Assembly: GCF_001461695.1 (NCBI RefSeq)
Contig: NZ_AUTC01000199.1
Span: forward strand, 124,001-188,000
Origin: Sinorhizobium fredii USDA 205
GTDB lineage: Bacteria; Pseudomonadota; Alphaproteobacteria; Rhizobiales; Rhizobiaceae
Length of the DNA stretch: 64,000 nucleotides
Direction of reading: 5' to 3'
Shown: positions 8,698-18,007 of the stretch, in pieces
How the letters are laid out: each line of letters opens with the position of its first letter
How positions within the stretch are numbered: position 1 is the stretch's first letter
The notes under the pieces: model-generated
Database searches by the model: none
Told to the model about the DNA's origin: nothing
Seen by the model: only the letters and a program-made list of their open reading frames with translations
Made by a program: the position numbers and the translations under genes

Positions 8698-8830
8698 GTA
8701 TCCGGCATGCGTTATTGCGGCGGACCCGCCGGGGCTATGCCAGGGGCGGTCGATACCACGCAAGACGATTTGTCCTCACGCCGCTGTGCGCGTCTGTCGC
8801 GCTTGCGTGCCGATCTGCTCAGGAGTGATG

Positions 8831-9553
8831 ATGTCGGCCAAGCCAATCTACAAGCGTGTTCTTCTTAAAGCATCCGGCGAAGCCTTGATGGGAAGCCAAG
8901 GCTTCGGCATCGATGTGGCCGTGGCCGATCGGATCGCTTCGGACATTGCCGAGGCCCGTGCCATGGGCGTCGAGGTCGGTGTCGTCGTCGGCGGCGGCAA
9001 TATCTTCCGCGGCGTCGCTGTCGCCTCGAAGGGCGGCGACCGTGTCACCGGCGACCACATGGGCATGCTGGCGACCATCATCAATGCGCTTGCGCTCGCG
9101 ACCTCGCTGCGCAAGCTGGACATTGATACGGTGGTGCTGTCGGCGATCGCCATGCCGGAGATCTGCGAGAGCTTCTCGCAGCGCGCCACCCTTTATCATC
9201 TGTCGCTCGGCCGCGTCGTGATCTTCGCCGGCGGGACCGGCAATCCCTTCTTCACGACGGACTCCGCGGCAGCACTTCGTGCCGCGGAAATGGGCGCCGA
9301 AGCGATCTTCAAGGGAACGCAGGTCGACGGCATCTATTCCGCCGATCCGAAAAAGGACCCGTTGGCGACGCGCTTCGATCGTCTCACCCACAGCGCGGTT
9401 CTCGAAAAGGGGCTTGCCGTCATGGACGTTGCCGCCGTGGCGCTGGCGCGGGAAAATGCCATTCCGATCGTTGTATTCTCGATCCATGAGAAGGGTGGCT
9501 TCGCGGACATATTGACCGGTGGCGGCCGCGCCACCATCGTGTCGGATAGTTGA
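8831..9553 (+). CDS. pyrH: Uridylate kinase
   Basis: UMP kinase: phosphorylates UMP to UDP in pyrimidine nucleotide synthesis; hexameric, cytoplasmic, amino acid kinase fold. Seen: the N-terminal KRVLLKASGEALMG nucleotide-binding loop, VGVVVGGGNIFRG, GDHMGMLAT, and FAGGTGNPFFTTD, all hallmarks of bacterial PyrH. The start at 8831 is the second of two adjacent ATGs; it lies 5 bases from AGGAG, while the first lies too close. The resulting 240 residues match the family. It is followed 52 bases later by frr. Confidence 0.96.
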   Translation: MSAKPIYKRVLLKASGEALMGSQGFGIDVAVADRIASDIAEARAMGVEVGVVVGGGNIFRGVAVASKGGDRVTGDHMGMLATIINALALATSLRKLDIDTVVLSAIAMPEICESFSQRATLYHLSLGRVVIFAGGTGNPFFTTDSAAALRAAEMGAEAIFKGTQVDGIYSADPKKDPLATRFDRLTHSAVLEKGLAVMDVAAVALARENAIPIVVFSIHEKGGFADILTGGGRATIVSDS

Positions 9554-9605
9554 TAATCTGGAGAGGCCCAAACGGCCCTCGAGTTCAAGAATGGGAGTCT
9601 GAACC

Positions 9606-10163
9606 ATGAGTGATGTGGATCTGAAGGAATTGAAGCGCCGCATGGATGGAGCGATCGCTGCTTTCAAGCACGACATCGCATCGCTGCGTACCGGTCGCGC
9701 CTCAGCAAACGTTCTCGATCCGGTGACCGTAGAAGCTTACGGTTCGCGCATGCCGCTGAACCAGGTCGCGAACATTATGGTTCCGGAGCCGCGGATGCTC
9801 TCGGTCTCCGTTTGGGACAAGTCCATGGTCGGGGCCGTGGATCGGGCAATACGGGAGTCCAACCTTGGGCTCAACCCGATCATCGATGGCCAGAACCTGC
9901 GCATTCCTCTGCCGGAACTGAACGAGGAGCGCCGCAAATCGCTCGTCAAGGTCGCGCATGACTATGCCGAAAAGAGCAAAGTCGCCGCGCGTCACGTCCG
10001 CCGCGATGGCATGGATGGTCTGAAAAAAGCCGAAAAGGATGGTGACATCAGCCAGGACGAGAGCCGCGCTCAGTCCGAGCGGGTGCAAAAGATGACCGAC
10101 GAAGTGATTTCCGAAATCGACCGCTTGCTCGCGGAGAAGGAAAAGGAAATCATGCAGGTCTGA
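9606..10163 (+). CDS. frr: Ribosome recycling factor
   Basis: RRF works with EF-G to split the post-termination ribosome. The 185-residue protein is the standard size, with a helical domain containing SLRTGRASANVLDPV and the C-terminal helices with RRDGMDGLKKAEKDG, both strongly conserved in RRFs. GGGAG lies 8 bases before the ATG. It follows pyrH and leads into the lipid-carrier genes uppS and cdsA 35 bases downstream, an arrangement shared by many proteobacteria. Confidence 0.97.
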   Translation: MSDVDLKELKRRMDGAIAAFKHDIASLRTGRASANVLDPVTVEAYGSRMPLNQVANIMVPEPRMLSVSVWDKSMVGAVDRAIRESNLGLNPIIDGQNLRIPLPELNEERRKSLVKVAHDYAEKSKVAARHVRRDGMDGLKKAEKDGDISQDESRAQSERVQKMTDEVISEIDRLLAEKEKEIMQV

Positions 10164-10198
10164 CCGCGGAAAATCGAGTCTCTAGTTTCGGACAGCCC

Positions 10199-10942
10199 AT
10201 GCAAGAATTCGTTTCCACAAACGTGCCGGCGCACGTCGCCATCATCATGGACGGCAACGGTCGTTGGGCGAACGCGCGTGGACTGCCCCGCACGATGGGG
10301 CACCGCAAGGGTGTCGAGGCGGTACGCGGTGCCGTCAAGACGGCCGCGGAGCTCGGCATCCGCTATCTGACGCTCTTCGCCTTTTCCTCGGAGAACTGGA
10401 GCAGGCCGGAAGACGAGGTCAGCGACCTCATGGGCTTGCTCAAGGCCTTCATCCGGCGGGATCTCGCGGACCTTCATCGCGAGAATGTCCGTATCCGCGT
10501 CATCGGCGATCGCGCCAATTTGAGCGGCGACATCCTGCCGCTCCTGATCGAGGCCGAGGAGACGACGACAGCCAACACCGGCATAACCCTGGTGATCGCA
10601 TTCAATTACGGTGCACGCGACGAATTGGCGAGAGCGATGCGGCGTCTCGCAGAAGAGGTGGCCGCTGGGCGTCTTCATCCGGACGATATCACCGTCGACA
10701 GGATCGCGGCGTCGCTTGACACGGCAGGGATTCCCGACCCGGATCTCATTCTTCGGACGAGTGGCGAGGAGCGCCTTTCCAACTTTCTGCTTTGGCAGGG
10801 AGCCTATTCCGAATTGCTGTTCGTTCCCGAACTCTGGCCGGATTTCACGCGCGACACATTCATCGCCGCAATCGAGAAATACGCCTCCCGCGAACGCCGA
10901 TTCGGCGGGTTGCCGCAACCGACACTGGCGGTCGGGTCCTAA
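10199..10942 (+). CDS. uppS: Isoprenyl transferase (undecaprenyl diphosphate synthase)
   Basis: cis-Prenyltransferase that adds isopentenyl units to farnesyl diphosphate to make undecaprenyl diphosphate, the lipid carrier for peptidoglycan and surface polysaccharides. The 247-residue protein carries IIMDGNGRWA with the catalytic Asp, the FAFSSENW block, and the C-terminal RTSGEERLSNFLLWQ motif that binds diphosphate. The stop overlaps the cdsA start by one base (TAATG), so the two are coupled. Confidence 0.96.
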   Translation: MQEFVSTNVPAHVAIIMDGNGRWANARGLPRTMGHRKGVEAVRGAVKTAAELGIRYLTLFAFSSENWSRPEDEVSDLMGLLKAFIRRDLADLHRENVRIRVIGDRANLSGDILPLLIEAEETTTANTGITLVIAFNYGARDELARAMRRLAEEVAAGRLHPDDITVDRIAASLDTAGIPDPDLILRTSGEERLSNFLLWQGAYSELLFVPELWPDFTRDTFIAAIEKYASRERRFGGLPQPTLAVGS

Positions 10943-11775
10943 TGCAGAGAGAACTTAAGCTTCGCATCGCATCGGGCCTGGTGCTCGCCGCGATAACCCT
11001 CGGTGCCACCTGGGCAGGGGGCTTTGCCTTCCAGCTTCTATCCGTCGCGATCGGCCTGCTCGTCTACTACGAATGGTCGACGATCACGAAGCTTGCCGAG
11101 GAGGATTTTCAGGGCAATGCCGTGGGGTGGCTTTCGCAGGTCGTCATCGCCGCCTTGGTGTTGATGGACTATATGCCCTACAGCCTGCCGGTGCTCGCCG
11201 GCAGCGTTGTCCTCTCCGCTCTTTGGGCGCTGATCAAGAAGACGAGTTGGTGGCTGCCCGCTGGCGTCGCCTATGCCGGCCTGACTGGCATATCGCTTGC
11301 GGCCATCCGTGGTGCGGATTACCTGGGGCTGATCGCCATGCTCTTCGTGTTCGCCGTCGTCTGGGGAACGGATATTTTCGCCTATTTCGTCGGGCGGGCG
11401 GTCGGGGGCCCGAAGCTGGCCCCGGCGATTTCGCCCGGCAAGACCTGGTCGGGGGCGATCGGTGGCGCGGTTTGCGGCGTTCTCGCGGGCGTCGCCGTCT
11501 TCATGGCGCATTTCTCGCTCGATGATGTGCGCATCCCGACCGTGGCGCTGCTGCTCTCTGTGGCAAGCCAGATCGGTGACCTGTTCGAATCCTTCGTCAA
11601 GCGCCGCTTCGGTGTGAAGGATTCGAGCCGGCTGATCCCGGGGCACGGCGGCGTCATGGATCGGGTCGACGGGTTGATCTTCGCCAGTGTCGCGGCGCTG
11701 CTGCTGGTCCTCGTTCAGCTCCTGGTCGGCGGCCAGGGGAGCGAGAACTTCGCTTCCGTCCTGTTGGGCTTCTAG
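10942..11775 (+). CDS. cdsA: Phosphatidate cytidylyltransferase
   Basis: Integral inner-membrane enzyme that makes CDP-diacylglycerol from phosphatidic acid and CTP, the branch point for all phospholipids. The 277-residue protein is almost entirely membrane segments. It ends with the CDS signature SFVKRRFGVKDSS followed by LIPGHGGVMDRVDG, with conserved Lys, Asp, Gly-His-Gly-Gly and Asp. The ATG is fixed by its one-base overlap with the uppS stop. Its product feeds the cardiolipin synthase encoded at 36517 in this window. Confidence 0.96.
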   Translation: MQRELKLRIASGLVLAAITLGATWAGGFAFQLLSVAIGLLVYYEWSTITKLAEEDFQGNAVGWLSQVVIAALVLMDYMPYSLPVLAGSVVLSALWALIKKTSWWLPAGVAYAGLTGISLAAIRGADYLGLIAMLFVFAVVWGTDIFAYFVGRAVGGPKLAPAISPGKTWSGAIGGAVCGVLAGVAVFMAHFSLDDVRIPTVALLLSVASQIGDLFESFVKRRFGVKDSSRLIPGHGGVMDRVDGLIFASVAALLLVLVQLLVGGQGSENFASVLLGF

Positions 11776-11796
11776 CCAGCAATACGCCTCACACTT

Positions 11797-11826
11797 TTGT
11801 CATCGCATCCGGGGCTGCTGCATAGT
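11797..11826 (+). promoter_or_regulatory. Candidate promoter before rseP
   Basis: TTGTCA at 11797-11802 and CATAGT at 11821-11826 are separated by 18 bases in the 136-base gap between cdsA and rseP. This resembles a sigma-70-type promoter and would let rseP be expressed apart from cdsA. Consensus match only. Confidence 0.35.
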
Positions 11827-11911
11827 TTCTTAAATACCAATAGAAATCAGGGTAAGATCGCGCGGCAATCCGAAGTCTGACGGCGGCAACGCGGATGCGA
11901 TAGGAATCGAT

Positions 11912-13036
11912 ATGAGCCTTCTGCTAGACAATCTGCAATACACTATTCCCACCTTCCTGTTCCTCCTGACCCTGCTGGTCTTCGTCCACGAGATGGGGCA
12001 CTACCTTGTGGGTCGCTGGTCAGGCATTCGCATCGTTGCCTTCTCCGTCGGCTTCGGTCCGGAACTGTTCGGCTGGACGGATCGCCACGGAACGAGATGG
12101 AAGTTCTGCGCGATCCCGCTTGGCGGCTATGTGAAATTCTTCGGCGACGAGGATGCGGCAAGCACGCCCGACTACCGGCGGCTGGAATCGATAAGGCCGG
12201 AGGAGCGCGCCCGCACCTTCCTGGGCGCCAGCCTGTGGAAGCGGGCGGCAACTGTCGCCGCAGGTCCGATCGCCAACTTCCTCCTGGCGATCGCCATCTT
12301 TGCCGTCCTCTTTTCGATCTACGGCCGCGCCGTCGCCGATCCGGTGGTGGCCTTCGTCGCACCCGGCAGTGCGGCCGAAAAGGCGGGCGTCCTGCCTGGC
12401 GACAGATTGATTTCGATCGACGGCAAGAGGATCGCCACATTCGACGACGTCCGCCGTTACGTCAGCGTCCGCCCCGACCTCCCGATCAAGGTTCGCATCG
12501 ATCGCGCCGGCGCCGAAGTCGATCTCGACATGGTGCCGCAACGCACCGAATCCGTCGACCCGCTCGGCAACAAGGTCGAGGAAGGAAAGATCGGCATCGG
12601 CACGAATCAAGAGGCGGGCAACTTCCGCGTCGAGACCTATGGTCCCCTCGAAGCGGTCGGTCAGGGCGCCTTGCAGAGCTGGCGGATCGTCACTGGGACG
12701 TTCGACTATTTGTCGAATCTCTTCGTCGGCCGGATGAACGCCGATCAGGTGGGAGGGCCGATCCGCATCGCGCAGATGTCCGGACAGATGGCAAAACTGG
12801 GCATCGCCGAAGTCCTCAACTTTGCCGCCGTCCTTTCGGTTTCGATAGGATTGCTTAACCTCATGCCGGTGCCGGTTCTTGATGGCGGCCACCTGATGTT
12901 CTATGCGGTCGAGGCGCTGCGCGGCAAGCCGGTCGGTCCGGCCGCCCAGGAACTCGCATTCCGGATCGGCTTCGCCATGGTGCTGATGCTCACGGTGTTT
13001 GCCGCCTGGAACGACATCAACTGGCTGTTCGGTTAG
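11912..13036 (+). CDS. rseP: RIP metalloprotease RseP (site-2 protease)
   Basis: Membrane zinc protease that cuts transmembrane segments, classically of anti-sigma factors in envelope stress signalling. The zinc motif HEMGH lies in the first membrane segment (residues 27-31), followed by GFGPELFGW. One PDZ domain follows (about residues 125-200: VAFVAPGSAAEKAGVLPGDRL), fewer than the two in E. coli RseP. The second catalytic motif is NLMPVPVLDGGHL near residue 320. Length is 374. It precedes bamA, as in most proteobacteria, linking stress proteolysis to outer-membrane assembly. Confidence 0.95.
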   Translation: MSLLLDNLQYTIPTFLFLLTLLVFVHEMGHYLVGRWSGIRIVAFSVGFGPELFGWTDRHGTRWKFCAIPLGGYVKFFGDEDAASTPDYRRLESIRPEERARTFLGASLWKRAATVAAGPIANFLLAIAIFAVLFSIYGRAVADPVVAFVAPGSAAEKAGVLPGDRLISIDGKRIATFDDVRRYVSVRPDLPIKVRIDRAGAEVDLDMVPQRTESVDPLGNKVEEGKIGIGTNQEAGNFRVETYGPLEAVGQGALQSWRIVTGTFDYLSNLFVGRMNADQVGGPIRIAQMSGQMAKLGIAEVLNFAAVLSVSIGLLNLMPVPVLDGGHLMFYAVEALRGKPVGPAAQELAFRIGFAMVLMLTVFAAWNDINWLFG

Positions 13037-13144
13037 GACTGCCGGGGCTGAACGAGGGGGATCGGTTCTTTCAGGAAAGCTGTGAACGATCGGGCTTCAC
13101 AAGCTTGCTTTGCAACGATTTGTTTACGATAACGCAACGCCGTA

Positions 13145-13160
13145 GTGGCTGTTAAGCCAC
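13145..13160 (+). other. Small hairpin in the rseP-bamA gap
   Basis: GTGGCT pairs with AGCCAC around the tetraloop GTTA. The surrounding 252-base gap is locally AT-richer and probably contains the bamA promoter, but no convincing -35/-10 pair stands out and the hairpin lacks a T tail. Confidence 0.35.
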
Positions 13161-13288
13161 GGTTCGAATTGAAGTAAACAGAAATTAACGAGCTGGCTTG
13201 CTTGTATGGGAAAAGCGGTTAAAACGGCAACCGTGACCGGAGTCGGTACGAATTTGCCGCGGGACGTTGGAAAAAGGTAAGAATTGCA

Positions 13289-15622
13289 ATGAAAGCTGGT
13301 TCAAGGTTTTTGAACGCGGTGTCGGCGATTGCGCTGTCGGCAAGCATGGTTGCGACAGGAACCGGAGCGGCACTGGTTGCCAGCACGTCGGTCGCCCAGG
13401 CCGCGGTCATCAGCCGCGTTGAAGTGCGCGGTGCTACGCGCGTCAGCCCGGAAACCGTTCGCGCGAACATCACGATCGTCCCCGGCAAGAGCTTCAGCAA
13501 TGCGGACATCGACGCGTCGGTGAAGCGCCTTTACGCAACCGGCTATTTCTCCGACGTCAGCATCAGCGTATCGGGCGGCACGCTTGTCGTGAATGTCAGC
13601 GAGAACCAGCTCGTCAATCAGGTCGTCTTCAACGGCAACCGCAAGATCAAGGACGACAAGCTGCAGGGCGTCGTCCGCACCCAGCCGCTCGGCCCCTTCA
13701 GCGAGGCGACGGTCGAGACCGATATCCAGGCCATCAAGGACGCCTATGCCGCTATCGGCCGCAGCGACGTGACCGTGACGACTCAGGTCGTTCCGATCGC
13801 CGAGGGCCGAGTCAACCTCGCCTTCGTCATCAATGAGGGCGAGCGCACCAAGATCACGCAGATCAATTTTGTCGGCAACGAAGCCTATAGCGACGGTCGC
13901 CTGCAGTCGGTGATCGCCACCAAGGAATCCGGGATATTCTCCTTCCTGACGCGCAAGGATGTCTACAACCCCGACAAGCTGCGCGCCGACGAAGAATTGT
14001 TGCGGCAATTCTACTACAACCGCGGTTATGCGGACTTCAACATCATCTCGTCCGAAGCGACGCTCAACGAGGCGACCAACGAATACACGGTGACAATCAC
14101 CGTCGAGGAAGGGCCGCGTTACGACTTCGGCGCGATCAACGTCGAATCGACCGTCGAAGGCGTCAATGCCGAGGAGTTGAAGGGTCTCGTTCAGAGCCGT
14201 GAAGGTTCCGTCTACAAGGCCAAGGACATCCAGGACACGATGAGCGAGATCTCGAAGCGTGTCGCATCGGCGGGCTACCCCTTCGCCCGCGTCACGCCGC
14301 GCGGCAATCGCGACCTCGCCAACCACACGATCGCCGTCGACTATCTCGTTGACCAGGGCGAACGCGCCTATGTCGAGCGCATCGAGATCCGCGGCAACAC
14401 CCGCACGCGCGACTATGTCATTCGTCGCGAATTCGATGTCGGCGAAGGCGATGCCTTCAACCAGGAAATGATCGCGCGCGCCAAGCGCCGGCTTGAGGCG
14501 CTCGGTTACTTCTCGTCGGTCAATATTACTACCGCGCCGGGCAGCGCGGCCGACCGCGTCGTCGTCGTCGTCGACGTGCAGGACCAGTCGACGGGTTCGT
14601 TCGGCATCGGTGCCGGCTATGCGGCGGGCAGCGGCGGCGGCTTCCTCGTCGAAGCCTCGATCGAGGAAAAGAACTTCCTCGGCCGCGGTCAGTATATCCG
14701 CCTGGCCGCCGGCAAGGGCGAAGACAGCCAGACCTACAACGTCTCGTTCACGGAGCCCTACTTCCTGGGCTACCGCCTGGCGGCGGGCTTCGATCTCTTC
14801 AAGAATGAGCATGACTTCGACGACGATCACTACAGCTACAACGACCAGGGCTTCAGCCTGCGCGTCACCGCGCCGATCACTGAGAACTTGTCGACGACGC
14901 TGCGCTACAACTACACGGAGCTCGAATATTTCGGCGACAAGGACGATCTGTCGTCGCCTTACGACCGTGTGATCGACGGTAGCCCGTGGACCCGTTCGTC
15001 GGTATCGCAGTCCGTCACCTACAACACGCTGGATGACGCCCAGTTGCCGCACGAGGGTATCCTCGCGTCGGTGACCCAGGAGTTCGCCGGCCTCGGCGGC
15101 ACGTCCGACTTCTACAAGCTGACGGGTAAGGCCAAGTGGTACTACACCGTGAACGACGAAGCCGACATCATCGCTTCGCTCGCCGGTAGCGCCGGGCACC
15201 TGTTCAAGACCTCGGGCTCGATGGAAGTCTTCGACCAGTTCCAGCTGGGCAGCAACGACATCCGCGGCTTCGAGCGCAACGGTATCGGTCCGCGCGTCAA
15301 CAATGGCGACGCGCTGGGCGGTACGACATATTTCACGGCTTCGGCCGAGGCATCGTTCCCGCTGCCCGGCATCCCGCGTGACAGCGGATTCCGCGGCGCG
15401 TTCTTCGTCGATGCCGGTACGCTCTATGGCAACGACGTGGCGCTGACTGGCGCGGGCGAATTTGCTGAGGGTACGGATGCCTCCTTGCGCGCCTCCGTCG
15501 GCGTCAGCCTGATCTGGGCTTCGCCGTTCGGCCCGCTTCGCGTCGACTACGCAGTGCCGGTTGCAAAGGAAGACTTCGACGAGATCCAGAACTTCAAGTT
15601 TGGTATCAACTCGTCGTTCTGA
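13289..15622 (+). CDS. bamA: Outer membrane protein assembly factor BamA
   Basis: Core of the BAM complex that folds beta-barrel proteins into the outer membrane. The 777-residue protein has a signal peptide ending in AQA near residue 38, then POTRA repeats (the first opens VISRVEVRGATRVSPETV; others contain ITQINFVGNEAYSDGRL and VERIEIRGNTRTRD). The C-terminal barrel begins about residue 430 and ends with the aromatic GINSSF typical of barrel proteins. The barrel lid motif of the Omp85 family is represented by the RGF-containing segment NDIRGFERNG. It lies between rseP and lpxD, uniting outer-membrane protein and lipid A assembly. Confidence 0.96.
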   Translation: MKAGSRFLNAVSAIALSASMVATGTGAALVASTSVAQAAVISRVEVRGATRVSPETVRANITIVPGKSFSNADIDASVKRLYATGYFSDVSISVSGGTLVVNVSENQLVNQVVFNGNRKIKDDKLQGVVRTQPLGPFSEATVETDIQAIKDAYAAIGRSDVTVTTQVVPIAEGRVNLAFVINEGERTKITQINFVGNEAYSDGRLQSVIATKESGIFSFLTRKDVYNPDKLRADEELLRQFYYNRGYADFNIISSEATLNEATNEYTVTITVEEGPRYDFGAINVESTVEGVNAEELKGLVQSREGSVYKAKDIQDTMSEISKRVASAGYPFARVTPRGNRDLANHTIAVDYLVDQGERAYVERIEIRGNTRTRDYVIRREFDVGEGDAFNQEMIARAKRRLEALGYFSSVNITTAPGSAADRVVVVVDVQDQSTGSFGIGAGYAAGSGGGFLVEASIEEKNFLGRGQYIRLAAGKGEDSQTYNVSFTEPYFLGYRLAAGFDLFKNEHDFDDDHYSYNDQGFSLRVTAPITENLSTTLRYNYTELEYFGDKDDLSSPYDRVIDGSPWTRSSVSQSVTYNTLDDAQLPHEGILASVTQEFAGLGGTSDFYKLTGKAKWYYTVNDEADIIASLAGSAGHLFKTSGSMEVFDQFQLGSNDIRGFERNGIGPRVNNGDALGGTTYFTASAEASFPLPGIPRDSGFRGAFFVDAGTLYGNDVALTGAGEFAEGTDASLRASVGVSLIWASPFGPLRVDYAVPVAKEDFDEIQNFKFGINSSF

Positions 15623-15665
15623 TAAGTGCAGTCCAGAACTGCCAAGAAATCGTTCTGGAGTGTCC

Positions 15666-16730
15666 ATGGAACAGAACTGGTTTTTTCCGCCCCATCAGGG
15701 GATTCGCCTGGGTGACCTCGCGGATCGGATTGGGGCGGAACTCTCTGATGCCAACGTGGCCGATCATGCCATCCATGCGGTGGCACCGGTCTACCGCGCC
15801 AAGCCCGGCGACATCTGCTACATGCTGTCGCGCAAGAGCCGCGATGAGTTGGAGAGCTGCCAGGCATCCGCGATCATCTGCGACAAGGCGATCGCATCGA
15901 TCGTACCGAGCCACATTCCCGTTCTCCTGACCCAGAAGCCGCACACGGCATTCGCTCTTGCCGGTGCGTTGCTGCATGGGGAGGCGCTGCGCCCGTCGTA
16001 TAACACCAGCGGGCGGGGTATCGCACCCGGAGCCTTCGTCGACCCGACGGCCCGCCTCGAGCCTGGGGTCGAGGTAGAGCCGACGGCGGTTGTCGGTGCC
16101 GGTGCGGAGATTGGCAGCGGCACGCGGATCGCGGCCGGGGCGGTCATCGGGCCACACGTTCGGATCGGCAGGGATTGCACGATCTCGGCTGGTGCCAGCA
16201 TCCTCTGTGCGCTGATCGGCAACAATGTCATCATTCATCCCGGTGCGCGCATCGGTCAGGATGGCTTCGGCTATGCGCCTGGTCCCAAAGGCGGAATGAT
16301 CAAGATCGTTCAGGTCGGCCGCGTGATCATCCAGGATCATGTGGAGGTCGGTGCCAATACGACGATCGATCGCGGTACGATGGACGATACGGTGATCGGC
16401 GAGGGCACGAAGATCGACAATCTCGTCCAGATCGGCCACAACGTCCGCATTGGCCGCTATTGCGGCATCGTCAGCCAGGTCGGCATTGCCGGCAGCGCGC
16501 GGATCGGCGATGGCGTGATGATCGGCGGCAATGCCGGTGTCAACGGACATACCACGATTGGAGATGGAGCGCAGATCGCCGCGATGAGCGGTGTGGCGAG
16601 CGATGTGCCTGCGGGCGAGCGTTACGGCGGAATTCCGGCGCGGCCGATGCGGGACTTTCTGCGAGAAGTCGCGGAAATTGCCATGCGTTCAAGCGAACGG
16701 CATAAGAAAAAGGGTGGCAAGGATGAATGA
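15666..16730 (+). CDS. lpxD: UDP-3-O-(3-hydroxyacyl)glucosamine N-acyltransferase
   Basis: Third step of lipid A synthesis: adds a second 3-hydroxyacyl chain from acyl-ACP to UDP-3-O-acylglucosamine. The 354-residue protein has an N-terminal uridine-binding domain and a left-handed beta-helix of hexapeptide repeats. The catalytic His lies in LVQIGHNVRIG. The ATG at 15666 with GGAG upstream gives the usual length; the open frame reaches back into bamA but that extension is not family sequence. The stop lies within fabZ, an 8-base overlap. Confidence 0.96.
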   Translation: MEQNWFFPPHQGIRLGDLADRIGAELSDANVADHAIHAVAPVYRAKPGDICYMLSRKSRDELESCQASAIICDKAIASIVPSHIPVLLTQKPHTAFALAGALLHGEALRPSYNTSGRGIAPGAFVDPTARLEPGVEVEPTAVVGAGAEIGSGTRIAAGAVIGPHVRIGRDCTISAGASILCALIGNNVIIHPGARIGQDGFGYAPGPKGGMIKIVQVGRVIIQDHVEVGANTTIDRGTMDDTVIGEGTKIDNLVQIGHNVRIGRYCGIVSQVGIAGSARIGDGVMIGGNAGVNGHTTIGDGAQIAAMSGVASDVPAGERYGGIPARPMRDFLREVAEIAMRSSERHKKKGGKDE

Positions 16731-17187
16731 CGCTGCGACAGTTCTCGGCACGGCGGACCTTCAGGAGATCCTCAGACTTCTTCCCCATCGCTACCCGTTC
16801 CTGCTCGTCGACCGCATCATCGAGATCGATGACGACAATTCGGCGATCGGCATCAAGAACGTGACGGCGAACGAGCCGCATTTTACCGGCCATTTCCCGG
16901 AAAAGCCGATCATGCCGGGCGTGCTGCTGATCGAAGGCATGGCCCAGACGGCGGGCGCCATTTGCGCGCGCAAGACGGGCATCGGCAGCAATCTCGTCTA
17001 CTTCATGACGATCGACAACGCGCGGTTCCGCAAGCCTGTGGTGCCTGGAGACCGGGTCGAGTTCCACGTCACGAAGCAGAAGCAGCGGGGCAATATCTGG
17101 AAATTTCACTGTGACGCAAAAGTTGACGGGCAACTCGTCGCGGAAGCTGATATCGGCGCGATGATTGTCAGCAAGGAAGACGCCTGA
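16723..17187 (+). CDS. fabZ: 3-hydroxyacyl-[acyl-carrier-protein] dehydratase FabZ
   Basis: Hot-dog-fold dehydratase of fatty acid elongation that also sets the balance of 3-hydroxyacyl chains available to LpxA and LpxD. The 154-residue protein shows LLPHRYPFLLVDR and FTGHFPEKPIMPGVLLIEGMAQ, carrying the catalytic His and Glu. The start overlaps lpxD by 8 bases and has AAGG upstream. Only two bases separate its stop from lpxA, so translation of the three genes is linked. Confidence 0.97.
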   Translation: MNDAATVLGTADLQEILRLLPHRYPFLLVDRIIEIDDDNSAIGIKNVTANEPHFTGHFPEKPIMPGVLLIEGMAQTAGAICARKTGIGSNLVYFMTIDNARFRKPVVPGDRVEFHVTKQKQRGNIWKFHCDAKVDGQLVAEADIGAMIVSKEDA

Positions 17188-17189
17188 AC

Positions 17190-18002
17190 ATGATTGCATC
17201 AAGTGCCAAGATCCATCCGGCGTCCGTTGTCGAAGACGGCGCGGTGATCGGTGAGAACGTCAAAGTCGGCCCGTTTTGCCATATCGGGCCGAATGTCGTT
17301 CTGGGCGACGACATTGAACTCCTCAGCCATGTGGTCGTGATCGGGCGCACGACGATCGGAAAAGGGACGAAGATCTTCCCCGGTGCGGTGATTGGCGGCG
17401 ATTCCCAGAGCGTGCATCACAGCGCCGTGGATACGACTCTCGTGATTGGCGAGAACTGCACGATCCGCGAAGGCGTGACGATGAACACCGGTACCGTCGA
17501 ACATGGCGGGACAACCGTTGTCGGTAACAACAACCTGTTTCTCGCCTATTCGCATGTGGCGCATGATTGCCGGCTTGGAAACAATATCATCCTGTCGAAC
17601 AACGTGATGCTTGCCGGCCATGTGACCGTCGGGGATCGCGCTATTCTGGGCGGCGGCTCGGCCGTTCATCAGTTCACCCGCGTCGGCAAGCAGGCCTTCA
17701 TCGGCGGGCTGTCGGCCGTCAGCTACGACGTCATCCCCTATGGAATGCTCAACGGCAATCCGGGTGTGCTGAGCGGTCTCAATGTCGTCGGCATGACGCG
17801 CTCCGGCATCGAGCGTCAGGTCATCCATGCGGTACGGCGCTGCTACAAGCAGATCTTCGAGGGACTGGAATCGGTCCGCGCCAACGCAGCTGCCGTTCGC
17901 GACGAGTATCTCGACTGCCCGCCGGCGATGGAGATTCTCGATTTCATCGCCGCGGAGAGCGACCGCGCTCTGTCATCGCCGAACCGTGGCGGCAAGGGTT
18001 GA
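17190..18002 (+). CDS. lpxA: Acyl-ACP--UDP-N-acetylglucosamine O-acyltransferase
   Basis: First enzyme of lipid A synthesis, transferring a 3-hydroxyacyl chain to UDP-GlcNAc. It is a trimeric left-handed beta-helix; the 270-residue protein is built of hexapeptide repeats (IGENVKVGPFCHIGPN and similar), with the catalytic His in LAYSHVAHDC and a C-terminal helical part. It starts two bases after fabZ and stops six bases before lpxI. Length and motifs are canonical. Confidence 0.97.
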   Translation: MIASSAKIHPASVVEDGAVIGENVKVGPFCHIGPNVVLGDDIELLSHVVVIGRTTIGKGTKIFPGAVIGGDSQSVHHSAVDTTLVIGENCTIREGVTMNTGTVEHGGTTVVGNNNLFLAYSHVAHDCRLGNNIILSNNVMLAGHVTVGDRAILGGGSAVHQFTRVGKQAFIGGLSAVSYDVIPYGMLNGNPGVLSGLNVVGMTRSGIERQVIHAVRRCYKQIFEGLESVRANAAAVRDEYLDCPPAMEILDFIAAESDRALSSPNRGGKG

Positions 18003-18007
18003 AGGTT

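Noticed and set aside
13301..15667. 788-codon open frame on the minus strand
   Set aside because: It lies antisense to bamA throughout; the biased GC-rich codons of bamA create it, and its translation has no family features.
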